Assembly (NCBI GenBank): GCA_016218965.1
Contig: JACRCP010000205.1
Coordinates: 1 to 42,672 of the forward strand
Origin: Deltaproteobacteria bacterium
GTDB taxonomy: Bacteria > Myxococcota > SpSt-1050 > JACRCP01
Direction of reading: 5' to 3'
DNA: 42,672 bases
The notes beneath the pieces were generated by a model. The model made no database searches and had not been told where the DNA came from. It saw only the letters and a program-made list of their open reading frames with translations. A program made the translations under genes and the position numbers. Positions 32,959 to 40,264 of this stretch are shown here, piece after piece; position 1 is the stretch's first letter; the number at the start of each line of letters is the position of its first letter.

Positions 32959-35243
32959 ACGACCCGCTCTCTCACATCTGGGCTAAAAGTCCTGAAAAGG
33001 CAGGCGAAAAAGGCGAGTCCTTGAGCACCCACACGACGCTGGTGCTCGAACGACTCGCCGAACGCCGGGAACGCGTCCCAGATCTCTGCCACTTCTCCGG
33101 AAGTGACTGCTTCTGTGACTTGGCGGCCTGGACCTGCGCACTACACGATGTCGGCAAAATCGCCCGGGGTTTTCAGAAGGCGGTTCGCGGGAATGCATCA
33201 TTCGAACACCGGCACGAGGTTTTGTCGCTGGCCTTCGTCGGGAGCCTTTCTATCCGCGGGGATGACGGCGGATCGGTGGCGGCTGCGGTGGCCACTCACC
33301 ATCGAAGCGCCCGGGAAATTCTTGAGGCTTACCCGTTCGGCGGAACCGCACGGAATGACCTGCTGGGTCATCTCGTCGCTGAAGATGAACAGCGCATCCC
33401 GGATTGGTTGTCCAACGTTGTCAATCCGACGTTGCGCCGCCTTGGTTTCGCCGAGCTTCCGTCGTGGAATCCCACGTCAAGCGAGGAAGCTCTTGGCCTT
33501 GCGTTCCGAAACATGCAAGGGACTCGACGAACAATCGAGGATGATCCGGCGGGCGCGATGTCGAAGACGGCGATGGCGACCAGACTCCTGCGCGGCTTTT
33601 TGATCTTATCCGACCATGCCGCTTCGGCCCATCAGAAAATGGGCTGGGCCGAGACCCTCGAATCTCCGTCCTGGCTCGAACGTGAATTCGAATATCACGG
33701 AAGGACTTTTTGGCCGCATCAGCACGAATGCAAAGAGGTGGACGGCAACGCGATTCTTACGGCGCCCACCGGAAGCGGAAAGACCGAAGCGGCGCTGCTG
33801 TGGGCTGCCCGTCAGAGAGAATCAGGTCCCGGTTCGTCGACGATCTTCTACATGCTGCCGTACAAGGCAAGCATGAATGCGATGCGACAACGGATCCCCG
33901 GGAAGTTCGGGGTGGCTGAGGACTCCGTAGTTCTTCAACACTCGACGGCTACTGCCTCTCTCTTTTCGATCCTGGCCGGCAAGGGGTATACGGATGAAGA
34001 GGCAAGACGGTTGGCGAAGCAGGAGACGAACATCGGTCGCCTGATGACCGCTCCCGTGAGAATTCTCACCCCATATCAGCTCCTCCGATCGGTTTTCGGC
34101 CTGCGCGGTCACGACGCTATATTGACCGATGCAACCAGGGGGCTCTTTATATTCGATGAGCTCCACGCATATGAAACGGGGCGTCTGGCTCTCATACTCG
34201 CGACGGTCGGCCACCTCGCCCGGCAGCTTGGCGGGCGCTTTTTTGCCATGAGCGCCACCTTCCCACGATTTCTTCAGGAGCTCTTTCGCGGGGTCGTCGG
34301 GGGCGAAATCCGGCACGTCGACGCAGACGGAAAGACGAGGAACGAATTCGCTCGTCACCAGCTCAGAATCGCGGACGATGACCTGCTCAGCGATGCCACT
34401 CTTGCGGATATCAGCGCGAGGCATGACCGGGGCGAAACGGTGCTCGTGGTCTGCACCACAGTTGCCAGAGCTCAGGAGGTGTACACCAGGCTGACTTCAA
34501 GAGTACCAGTCGGGCAGTTACTCCTGCTCCACAGCAGGTTCACCGTGCAGGACCGCAACAGATTGGAGTCCGAGATTGGCAGTCGTTTGGCGACCGGTAA
34601 ACGGAATTCTGCTGCGGGGCTTGTCGTCGTGGCGACGCAGGTCGTCGAGGTGAGCCTCGATGTGGACTTCGACGCGCTTCACACCGACCCGGCCCCTCTC
34701 GAGGCGCTTCTTCAACGCTTCGGTCGTGTGAACAGGGGCCGAAGGGGCGGTCTCAGAGAGGTGGTTGTCCATTCGGCGATTCCGGACACCTCGCACTTCA
34801 TATACAGCGATGAGATCATCAATAAGGCTCTTTCCATCATCATTCCCTTCGCCAATCAGCCGGTTCGTGAGGAAAATCTTCAAAGCTGGGTGGACGAGTG
34901 TTATTCGCCGATCGCCGGCAGACTCAAGGACCAGATTCGCGGCTTGGTGCGAGAGTACGAGGAGACGGTCATCAGGACGAACCTTCCCCTCGACACCCAC
35001 GACGAGCTTGCCCGGCAGTTCGAAGAGCTTTTCGACGGTTGCGAGGTGGTGCCCAAGTGCCATGAAGCCGCATTCCGGGAATTTCTGAAAACCAATCCGC
35101 TGAAGGCCTCGGAGCTGGTTGTACCCATCTCGACGGCGCGATTGGTTTCGCTGAAACGCAAGGGCCTAGTCACCCGCATCTCAGGCTCACGCACCCGTGT
35201 CGTGGATGCACCATACGATGAGGTCAGGGGGTTGATGGTATAG
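32955..35243 (+). CDS. cas3: CRISPR nuclease-helicase Cas3 (HD-DExH fusion)
   Basis: 762 aa, a normal length for an HD-helicase Cas3. It is recruited by Cascade to a bound target and unwinds and degrades the DNA. The HD nuclease part has ALHDVGKIARGF (His64, Asp65) and further His residues (FEHRHE, THHRS). The superfamily 2 helicase has Walker A TAPTGSGKTEAAL (Lys276), DELH at 401-404, the SAT motif (MSATFP) and the C-terminal QVVEVSLDVDFD and QRFGRVNRGRRG (motif VI). All key residues are present, so it should be active. The ATG overlaps the cas5 stop. A 113-bp gap after its stop separates it from the nucleotidyltransferase gene, ending the interference cluster. Confidence 0.95.
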   Translation: MNDPLSHIWAKSPEKAGEKGESLSTHTTLVLERLAERRERVPDLCHFSGSDCFCDLAAWTCALHDVGKIARGFQKAVRGNASFEHRHEVLSLAFVGSLSIRGDDGGSVAAAVATHHRSAREILEAYPFGGTARNDLLGHLVAEDEQRIPDWLSNVVNPTLRRLGFAELPSWNPTSSEEALGLAFRNMQGTRRTIEDDPAGAMSKTAMATRLLRGFLILSDHAASAHQKMGWAETLESPSWLEREFEYHGRTFWPHQHECKEVDGNAILTAPTGSGKTEAALLWAARQRESGPGSSTIFYMLPYKASMNAMRQRIPGKFGVAEDSVVLQHSTATASLFSILAGKGYTDEEARRLAKQETNIGRLMTAPVRILTPYQLLRSVFGLRGHDAILTDATRGLFIFDELHAYETGRLALILATVGHLARQLGGRFFAMSATFPRFLQELFRGVVGGEIRHVDADGKTRNEFARHQLRIADDDLLSDATLADISARHDRGETVLVVCTTVARAQEVYTRLTSRVPVGQLLLLHSRFTVQDRNRLESEIGSRLATGKRNSAAGLVVVATQVVEVSLDVDFDALHTDPAPLEALLQRFGRVNRGRRGGLREVVVHSAIPDTSHFIYSDEIINKALSIIIPFANQPVREENLQSWVDECYSPIAGRLKDQIRGLVREYEETVIRTNLPLDTHDELARQFEELFDGCEVVPKCHEAAFREFLKTNPLKASELVVPISTARLVSLKRKGLVTRISGSRTRVVDAPYDEVRGLMV

Positions 35244-35356
35244 CTCGTACCGAACTTCTGAGGTCAACATGTCTTTACCTTCCTTCCCCTCCCTCTCCGA
35301 CGACGCGCTCCTCGAGCTTCGATTTGGGTGTGCTAGAATGACCCTGGAGTCTGCTC

Positions 35357-35689
35357 ATGGCCCGTAAGCACAATGATGTCACCGTCGAGATCGGGCGGAT
35401 GGTCAGGCGGATTGTGAAGGGGTTCGGGCCGGTGAAGGTCATCCTGTTCGGGTCGCACGCGCGCGGGGGGGCGACGGCGGACTCGGACGTCGACCTTCTG
35501 GTGGTGATGCCCGTTGCCGGCTCGACGCGCGAGGCTGAGATTGTGATCCGAATCGCCCTCGACGACATCCGCGTGGCCAAAGACATCGTCGTCACCACGC
35601 CCCATGACTTCGAATGGCGTAAAGAGATACCCGGCACGATCGAGCGCCCTGCGGCGTTGGAAGGCAGGGTGCTGTATGCCAGACAGTAG
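35357..35689 (+). CDS. Minimal nucleotidyltransferase (MNT) 1
   Basis: 110 aa. The nucleotidyltransferase signature FGSHARGGATADSDVDLLVV gives the Gly-Ser pair and the two catalytic Asp of DVD; KDIVV holds the third Asp. This is the MNT (MntA-like) fold, which transfers nucleotides to a partner protein and acts as the antitoxin in HEPN-MNT pairs. The ATG at 35357 has weak ribosome signals (CTGGAG 9-14 nt upstream). A pyrimidine-rich tract and a TAGAAT box (35333-35338) lie in the gap after cas3, so the cassette may have its own promoter. The gap to the second MNT gene is 21 nt. Confidence 0.87.
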   Translation: MARKHNDVTVEIGRMVRRIVKGFGPVKVILFGSHARGGATADSDVDLLVVMPVAGSTREAEIVIRIALDDIRVAKDIVVTTPHDFEWRKEIPGTIERPAALEGRVLYARQ

Positions 35690-35710
35690 CAGAGGTCGGA
35701 GGTGGGACCC

Positions 35711-36046
35711 ATGGCAGAGTTGAATCTTGACCCCCAGTTTAAAAGCATCCTGGACGAAATCGTCCGGCGGATCGTCGAGGTCGCCCACCCAGACCGGGTC
35801 ATCCTCTTCGGCTCGGCGGTCCGTGGCGCGATGGGACCCGACAGCGATTTTGACATCCTTGTCGTTAAATCCGGCCCAATTCACCGGCGCCATACCGCGC
35901 AAAAGATCCATGGGGCCATGTTCGGCGTCGGTGCGCCCGTCGATATAATCGTCGTCACGCCCGAGGACGTCGAGGAATCCATGAAAGGGGTCGGCTCGAT
36001 CATCCCCGTCGCAGTCTCTGAAGGGGTGCAACTCTATGCCGCCTAA
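35711..36046 (+). CDS. Minimal nucleotidyltransferase (MNT) 2
   Basis: 111 aa, starting at ATG 35711 with GAGGTGG 7 nt upstream. It carries the full catalytic set: FGSAVRGAMGPDSDFDILVV and PVDIIVV (third Asp). It is a second, diverged copy of the gene before it: the two share the GS/DxD core and overall length but differ along the N-terminus and after the third Asp. Its end overlaps the HEPN start by 11 nt, so this MNT is the one translationally coupled to the HEPN toxin. Two MNTs for one HEPN is not the simple two-gene arrangement usual for such systems. Confidence 0.87.
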   Translation: MAELNLDPQFKSILDEIVRRIVEVAHPDRVILFGSAVRGAMGPDSDFDILVVKSGPIHRRHTAQKIHGAMFGVGAPVDIIVVTPEDVEESMKGVGSIIPVAVSEGVQLYAA

Positions 36047-36440
36047 AGTACGAAACCCGAACGATCCGCAAGAGTGGCTGCGAAGGGCGCGCAGCAACCT
36101 GGCCAGGGCCCGACTCAAAGCCGACCCGGACATCGTTCTCGAAGACCTCTGCGCCGACGCTCAACAGGCCGCCGAGAAGGCCATCAAGGCGGTATTCGTC
36201 CACCTCAAGATTCGTTTCCCCAGGACGCACGATATCCTGGAACTCTTAACGCTCCTGCGCTCGCACAGCGTGGACATCCCCGAGGAACTGCTGGCTGGCG
36301 ACGAGTTGACCGGCTATGCCCTGGACACAAGGTACCCAGGATGGATCGAGGACACGACTGACGAGGAGCACGAACGGGCGTTGTGCCTGGCGGAGAGATC
36401 CCTCGCATGGGCGACGGCCGTAATCAACAAGTCCAAATGA
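36036..36440 (+). CDS. HEPN-domain protein (putative RNase toxin)
   Basis: 134 aa, all helical. The HEPN motif is DAQQAAEKAIKAVFVHLKIR followed by FPRTHDI, giving R60-x4-H65, the RNase catalytic pair seen in HEPN toxins (Rx4-6H). The Tyr that follows the His by two positions in HepT, the residue its MNT partner modifies, is absent (HDI), so if regulation is by modification, the site differs. ATG 36036 is inside the MNT2 gene. HEPN proteins with MNT partners form toxin-antitoxin pairs that halt translation by cutting RNA. Located between cas3 and cas1, it would be a candidate guard or abortive-infection module of the CRISPR locus; function not shown. Confidence 0.85.
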   Translation: MPPKVRNPNDPQEWLRRARSNLARARLKADPDIVLEDLCADAQQAAEKAIKAVFVHLKIRFPRTHDILELLTLLRSHSVDIPEELLAGDELTGYALDTRYPGWIEDTTDEEHERALCLAERSLAWATAVINKSK

Positions 36441-36451
36441 TCGCCCGCTCT

Positions 36452-36457
36452 TTGACA
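36452..36457 (+). promoter_or_regulatory. Possible -35 element upstream of cas1
   Basis: TTGACA is a perfect -35 match in the 90-bp gap between the HEPN gene and cas1, in the string CTCTTTGACAACTTCATAG. No good -10 box is found at 16-18 bp (the sequence there is TTTTGCCA), so this is only a partial promoter. Confidence 0.3.
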
Positions 36458-36530
36458 ACTTCATAGCGCGTTTTTTGCCATCCCACCCGGCGGCGTTACA
36501 ATGGCAGCGCCTATTACCGCGGGAGGGACC

Positions 36531-37730
36531 ATGGCGGAAAACGCTCAAGCTGGCGAGGTCGTCTCTTTTTCAGAGACGAACGCCCTGCCGGAGACCCTGC
36601 ACTGCCCCATGCAGGGAGAGCTGTTCGAGAAGGGGCCGACGCCGGTGCGGCTCCGGATCGACCGCGACCCGGAGTCGGAGTTCAGGCTCGGCGACATCAC
36701 GGTCATCAAGAGCGGCGACCTGTCGCAGCTCGTCGTCTCGGGGTTCGGGGCGTTTCTGTCCAAGAAGTCCGAGCGGGTGCTGGTGCGGCAGGGCGACAAG
36801 GTCGTCTTCGAGTTCCCGCTGTTTCGGCTCTCGGAGATCGTGATCTCGTCGCGTGGGATCACGCTCTCGTCCGATATCATCATGGCCTGCTGCGAGCGGG
36901 GGATTCGGCTCTCGTTCCTAACGGGCGGCGGGAAGCCCTACGCCATGATCACCTCGCCGATGCTCACCGCCGTGGTCGCCGCCCGTCGGGCGCAGATGGA
37001 GGCGCTCTCGGACCGGCGCGGGTTCGAGTTCGCCCGTGCGATCGTCACCGGAAAGTTGCGCAATCAGGAGAACCTCCTCAGGTATTTTCTCAAGCACCTG
37101 AAAAACGCAGACCCTGACCGGGCCGGGAAGATAACGCAGATCGCCACCTCGATTCGTGAACTGCGCGCGGGGGTCGAGGAACTCGAGGCGGACAGCATCG
37201 AGCAAGCGCGCGCCGACCTCATGGGCCGCGAGGGGACCGGCGCCAGGGTCTATTGGGACGGGGTCGCGGAGCTTATACGCGAGAAGGTCACATTCCTGGG
37301 TCGCGAGCACCGGGGCGCGACCGATGGCGTCAACTCGCTTCTCAACTATGGTTACGGCATCCTGTACTCGCAGGTGTGGGGCGCGGCGCTCAACGCGGGG
37401 CTGGAACCATTCGCCGGGTTCCTGCACGTCGACCGGCCGGGGAAGCCTTCGCTCGTTCTTGACCTGGTCGAGGAGTTCCGGCAGCCGATCGTCGACCGGG
37501 TCGTCGTCGCATACGTCGACCTGGGGGTCGAGATTGGGATGGCCAGCGGGATGCTCGACGAGAGGACCCGCCGGGGGTTTGCCGAAAAGGTCATCGAGCG
37601 GCTGGAGACCGTCGAGCAGTTCCGGGGCAAAAAGCATCAGATGCGCTCGATCATCCAGATGCAGGCCCGCCTGCTTGCCAAGTTCCTGCGCGGTGAGGCT
37701 GAATATGCGCCCTATGTGATGCGGTGGTGA
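36531..37730 (+). CDS. cas1: CRISPR integrase Cas1 with N-terminal extension
   Basis: 399 aa; a typical Cas1 is about 330. The integrase active site is intact: GREGTGARVYWDG (Glu234), FLHVDRPGKPSL (His299) and LDLVEEFRQPIVD (Asp311 and Glu314). The family body starts only near residue 67 (LVVSGFGAFLSKKSERVLVR); before it is an extension of about 65 residues with PETLHCPMQGELFEKGPTPV that I do not recognise. The ATG at 36531 follows GGGAGGG; an in-frame ATG at 36501 is less likely. With Cas2 it forms the complex that integrates new spacers. Its stop overlaps an upstream in-frame GTG of cas2, and the gap to the cas2 ATG is 2 nt. Confidence 0.95.
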   Translation: MAENAQAGEVVSFSETNALPETLHCPMQGELFEKGPTPVRLRIDRDPESEFRLGDITVIKSGDLSQLVVSGFGAFLSKKSERVLVRQGDKVVFEFPLFRLSEIVISSRGITLSSDIIMACCERGIRLSFLTGGGKPYAMITSPMLTAVVAARRAQMEALSDRRGFEFARAIVTGKLRNQENLLRYFLKHLKNADPDRAGKITQIATSIRELRAGVEELEADSIEQARADLMGREGTGARVYWDGVAELIREKVTFLGREHRGATDGVNSLLNYGYGILYSQVWGAALNAGLEPFAGFLHVDRPGKPSLVLDLVEEFRQPIVDRVVVAYVDLGVEIGMASGMLDERTRRGFAEKVIERLETVEQFRGKKHQMRSIIQMQARLLAKFLRGEAEYAPYVMRW

Positions 37731-37732
37731 CC

Positions 37733-38014
37733 ATGCTGCCCGGCGAGTTGATGACCTACGTCATCTATGACATCGAGAGCGACAAGGTGCGCGGCAAGGT
37801 GATGGAGGTCTGCAAGGACTACGGCCTCGAGCACATACAGTTCAGCGCGTTCTGCGGATTCCTCTCGCGCAATAAGGGCGAGGAGTTGTTCGCGAGGCTG
37901 TGTGAAAAGCTCGGTGACAAGCTCAAAGGGAAGATCATCGTCCAGGCGGTGTGCGACAGATGCCGGAAAGAGGCGCTCATCAAGGTGAACGAAGCTGAGG
38001 CGCCGACCCCATGA
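37733..38014 (+). CDS. cas2: CRISPR adaptation protein Cas2
   Basis: 93 aa from ATG 37733; a start at ATG 37751 (MTYVIYDIESDKVRGK) would match the usual N-terminus and is equally likely. Cas2 is a small ferredoxin-fold homodimer that bridges two Cas1 dimers. YVIYDIESDKVRGKVMEVC is the first strand and helix, with the conserved Asp after the first strand. QFSAFCGFLSR is the central strand, and VCDRCRK is a CxxC near the end. The stop overlaps the cas4 start by 4 nt (ATGA), so cas1, cas2 and cas4 are one translation unit. Confidence 0.93.
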   Translation: MLPGELMTYVIYDIESDKVRGKVMEVCKDYGLEHIQFSAFCGFLSRNKGEELFARLCEKLGDKLKGKIIVQAVCDRCRKEALIKVNEAEAPTP

Positions 38015-38564
38015 GCGGGTCACTCCAACTCACGGTCGGTGATCTCAAGCAGTACGTCTACTGTCCCCGGATCGCTTTCTACCGCCACGTCGTTCCCGTC
38101 GAGGCGAAGGCCACGCCGAAGATGGAGGCCGGGAGGCGCGCCGAAAGCTCAAGAGGTGCGGACTCGGCACGGGGAAACGGTACTTCAACGTGAGGCTGCA
38201 CTCGGAGCGGCTGGCGCTCTCGGGCGTCATCGACATGGTCATCGAAACCGAAGAAGCGGCGTTTCCGGTGGACTTCAAGCTCACCCGCGGCGGCGTCCGC
38301 GACAACCACGTGGCCCAGATCGCGGGCTATGCCTTGCTTCTCGCCGAGTCTTCGGCGTCGAAGGTCGAAACGGGATTCATCTACCTCATCCCGGCCGAGG
38401 ACGCCGTGGTGGTTCCGTTGGACAAGGAATTGAAGGCCCGGACGCTGGGCCGCCTTGACGAGATGAGAGTCATGATTGAACGGCAGTCGATGCCCGACCC
38501 GACGGAGATCAGAGCCCGATGCACCGACTGCGAGTACCGGAACTGGTGCGGCGACGTGATGTGA
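38011..38564 (+). pseudogene. cas4: CRISPR adaptation nuclease Cas4, frameshifted
   Basis: Cas4 is a RecB-like exonuclease with a 4Fe-4S cluster that trims prespacers and selects the PAM. Two frames are needed here. The first (from ATG 38011) reads LTVGDLKQYVYCPRIAFYRH with the first cluster Cys (Cys18), then KMEAGRRAE. At about 38145 the frame moves by -1 and continues KLKRCGLGTGKRYFNVRLHS, GVIDMVIE (metal Asp), PVDFKLTRGG (DxK motif), and ends CTDCEYRNWC with the other three Cys. Compared with what the family normally has at the join, roughly ten codons are missing, so a deletion of 3n+1 bases is the simplest explanation. A GTG or internal start at 38190 could make only a C-terminal fragment. 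Either cas4 is dead or the assembly lost bases. Confidence 0.75.
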
Positions 38565-38570
38565 TCCGGG

Positions 38571-38614
38571 TTCGCAAACCTGCCGGGGTCAGGTGCAGGA
38601 ACGGGGTTTGCGAA
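38571..38614. repeat. Inverted repeat in the CRISPR leader
   Basis: TTCGCAAACC (38571-38580) and GGTTTGCGAA (38605-38614) are perfect 10-bp inverted copies separated by 24 nt. It lies in the 105-bp region between cas4 and the first CRISPR repeat and could be a protein-binding site for the leader or an RNA hairpin. Confidence 0.6.
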
Positions 38615-38627
38615 GAACCAGCCGAAG

Positions 38628-38652
38628 CGGGCTCGAAAAAGCCCGGTTTTTT
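38628..38652 (+). terminator. Rho-independent terminator between cas4 and the array
   Basis: Stem CGGGCT / AGCCCG (6 bp, perfect) with a CGAAAA loop, then G and six T residues (38647-38652). It is a textbook terminator, placed so as to end the cas transcript. It is only 17 nt upstream of the first CRISPR repeat, so the array promoter must either lie in those few bases, start inside the stem, or lie upstream and read through. Confidence 0.75.
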
Positions 38653-38669
38653 CGGTATGTTCGGCGCGA

Positions 38670-39366
38670 CTGTCACCATGCGTCCCGACGAAAAGGGAAT
38701 TGAAACCAAATCCAAAACGGTGGTTACACTGCCGGCGCGCACTGTCACCATGCGTCCCGACGAAAAGGGAATTGAAACCAAGAGCACCGCGCCACTCCCG
38801 AAGAACGGCTCAACGTCTGTCACCATGCGTCCCGACGAAAAGGGAATTGAAACGTCGCGGTAGTCGTCGTCACTCTCGGGCGTCCCTGCCCTGTCACCAT
38901 GCGTCCCGACGAAAAGGGAATTGAAACGCCGCGCACGCGGAAAATCTCATTTCGGCCCCCATCTGTCACCATGCGTCCCGACGAAAAGGGAATTGAAACC
39001 ATGGCCGGCCCGAGCGCCCAGCCGTTGACTGCGTCTGTCACCATGCGTCCCGACGAAAAGGGAATTGAAACGAAGGCGAGCGTCCCGCCCCCGGTGAAAT
39101 TACGGAGCAGCTGTCACCATGCGTCCCGACGAAAAGGGAATTGAAACCTGGAATCTCGTTAGGGTCCAACTCCGTTTGTACCCACTGTCACCATGCGTCC
39201 CGACGAAAAGGGAATTGAAACACCAGACTTTATCGCGCTGGAGCTGCAACCTATAGCTGTCACCATGCGTCCCGACGAAAAGGGAATTGAAACGCGGCCA
39301 CGGCACATGACCTGGGCGTGGTGCTTGACCTGTCACCATGCGTCCCGACGAAAAGGGAATTGAAAC
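38670..39366 (+). CRISPR. Type I-B CRISPR array: ten 37-bp repeats, nine spacers
   Basis: All ten repeats are identical; each begins CTGTCACCATGCG and ends GGGAATTGAAAC. They start at 38670, 38742, 38817, 38891, 38963, 39035, 39111, 39185, 39257 and 39330. Spacers are 35, 38, 37, 35, 35, 39, 37, 35 and 36 bp. The ATTGAAAC end is the 8-nt 5' handle expected for type I crRNAs, so the array is read on the plus strand from the cas4 side. A degenerate copy follows the last full repeat. Spacer origins cannot be told without a search. I saw no match between spacers and the rest of the window. Confidence 0.98.
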
Positions 39367-39375
39367 CACATTCGG

Positions 39376-39412
39376 TGTGGGGGACGAGTCGCACGGGAGA
39401 AGGAATTGAGAC
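39376..39412 (+). repeat. Degenerate terminal CRISPR repeat
   Basis: GAGAAGGAATTGAGAC at 39397-39412 matches the last half of the repeat (GAAAAGGGAATTGAAAC) with a few changes; the first half is eroded. Only about 9 bases separate it from the last full repeat if full length is assumed, so part of the last spacer has been lost too. This marks the old, leader-distal end of the array. Confidence 0.65.
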
Positions 39413-39492
39413 AAGAGAAATGAGCCAAGACCATTGACGGAGGGGCTGGAGTCGGGATAGCGTATCCATCGCCGACAGGAGGGAAGGCGTTC

Positions 39493-39945
39493 GTGAAACG
39501 AAAGACGACCCAGGACGTGGCCTCGGAGAAAGCCGCCCGTTTTGCGCGGCGACTGGCGGCCAGACGGATCGCCGCCTTGTTCAGGCGCAACGGCTACGTT
39601 CGCTGGTGCGATCTCGAGCGTCGCGCGGAGGTCGGTGCTCAGGCGTACAAGAAAGGCTACGAAGCCCGATTGGTCGCTTCATCGCGACGCGAGCTTTCCG
39701 AGATGCGGCGCTTGCTACGACTGCTTGGTTTCAAGGTCGGGCGCCCGTTCCGGAAGGGAAGGCAGTACCGCCAACCCATCTACGGCCGGTTCGCCGTCGA
39801 AAGGCTCCTGCAACTCGTGGCGACGCCGCCCTCACCGAAGGACGCGGCCCTCACCGCGACCTGGCCCGGCGCACCTTCACCCTGGACTTCTTCTTCGTGG
39901 CAAGCTTGCCGTCGGCAGCGGGGACGAGGCGGATCTCGGTCTTGA
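39493..39945 (+). CDS. Small basic protein of unknown function downstream of the array
   Basis: 150 aa, family unknown. The GTG at 39493 has AGGAGGGAAGG 6-16 nt upstream, a strong ribosome site. The first 115 residues are Arg/Lys-rich and helical (KAARFARRLAARRIAALFRR, then VRWCDLERRAEVGAQAYKKG), with YRQPIYGRFAVERLLQLV near the end. This looks like a nucleic-acid binder, with a helix-turn-helix possible but not clear. The last 30 residues are antisense to the convergent gene and may not be conserved. It begins 80 bp past the end of the CRISPR array, so read-through from the array could reach it. Confidence 0.55.
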   Translation: MKRKTTQDVASEKAARFARRLAARRIAALFRRNGYVRWCDLERRAEVGAQAYKKGYEARLVASSRRELSEMRRLLRLLGFKVGRPFRKGRQYRQPIYGRFAVERLLQLVATPPSPKDAALTATWPGAPSPWTSSSWQACRRQRGRGGSRS

Positions 39946-40264
39946 CCTCGAAGACCATGCTGGTAAGGAGTTTCTGGAGCTGCTCGGAGAACTCGACGGA
40001 CTCCAGAAAAGCCCGCACCTCGGACTTGACGATCTCGGCAATCCCCTTTCGGGCCTTCTGCGTCTGCGCGAGTATCGTCCCGAGCCACTCCCGCGGGAGG
40101 CGCAGGTCCTCCATGATCCGCCGCACGAGCTCTTCGCTCATGAAAAGCGACCCGAAACCCTCGGCGATGGCGTCGGTGACCCGCCGGCGGACCAGCCGGT
40201 CGAGCTTGGCTCCGAGCCCCAGCGGGATGCTCAAACCTTCCTTCTCGCGCCCGTTTTCTTCCAT
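39851..40264 (-). CDS. Conserved-looking helical protein of unknown function
   Basis: 137 aa. ATG 40264 has GGGAGGGTG about 8 nt upstream. The body (LGAKLDRLVRRRVTDAIAEG, then REWLGTILAQTQKARKGIAE and FLESVEFSEQLQKLLTSMV) is helical and amphipathic, in the manner of phasin-like or other small helix-bundle proteins. It ends in a basic tail (KKKSRVKVRRARSR). I do not recognise the family. It ends 95 bp inside the opposite-strand gene starting at 39493, so one of the two tails is likely shorter in reality, or the two messages overlap. The frame remains open upstream of the start without a good reason to extend it. Confidence 0.65.
   Translation of the reverse strand: MEENGREKEGLSIPLGLGAKLDRLVRRRVTDAIAEGFGSLFMSEELVRRIMEDLRLPREWLGTILAQTQKARKGIAEIVKSEVRAFLESVEFSEQLQKLLTSMVFEVKTEIRLVPAADGKLATKKKSRVKVRRARSR

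Noticed and set aside
32955..35243. Cas3 as a stand-alone DEAD-box helicase unrelated to CRISPR
   Set aside because: It carries an N-terminal HD domain and overlaps cas5 by 4 nt, so Cas3 is the only reasonable reading.
38707..39329. Self-targeting spacers
   Set aside because: No spacer was recognised elsewhere in the window by eye; only a genome search could exclude this.
38565..39492. tracrRNA or another CRISPR effector RNA near the array
   Set aside because: No anti-repeat was seen, and a type I system with Cas6 does not need one.
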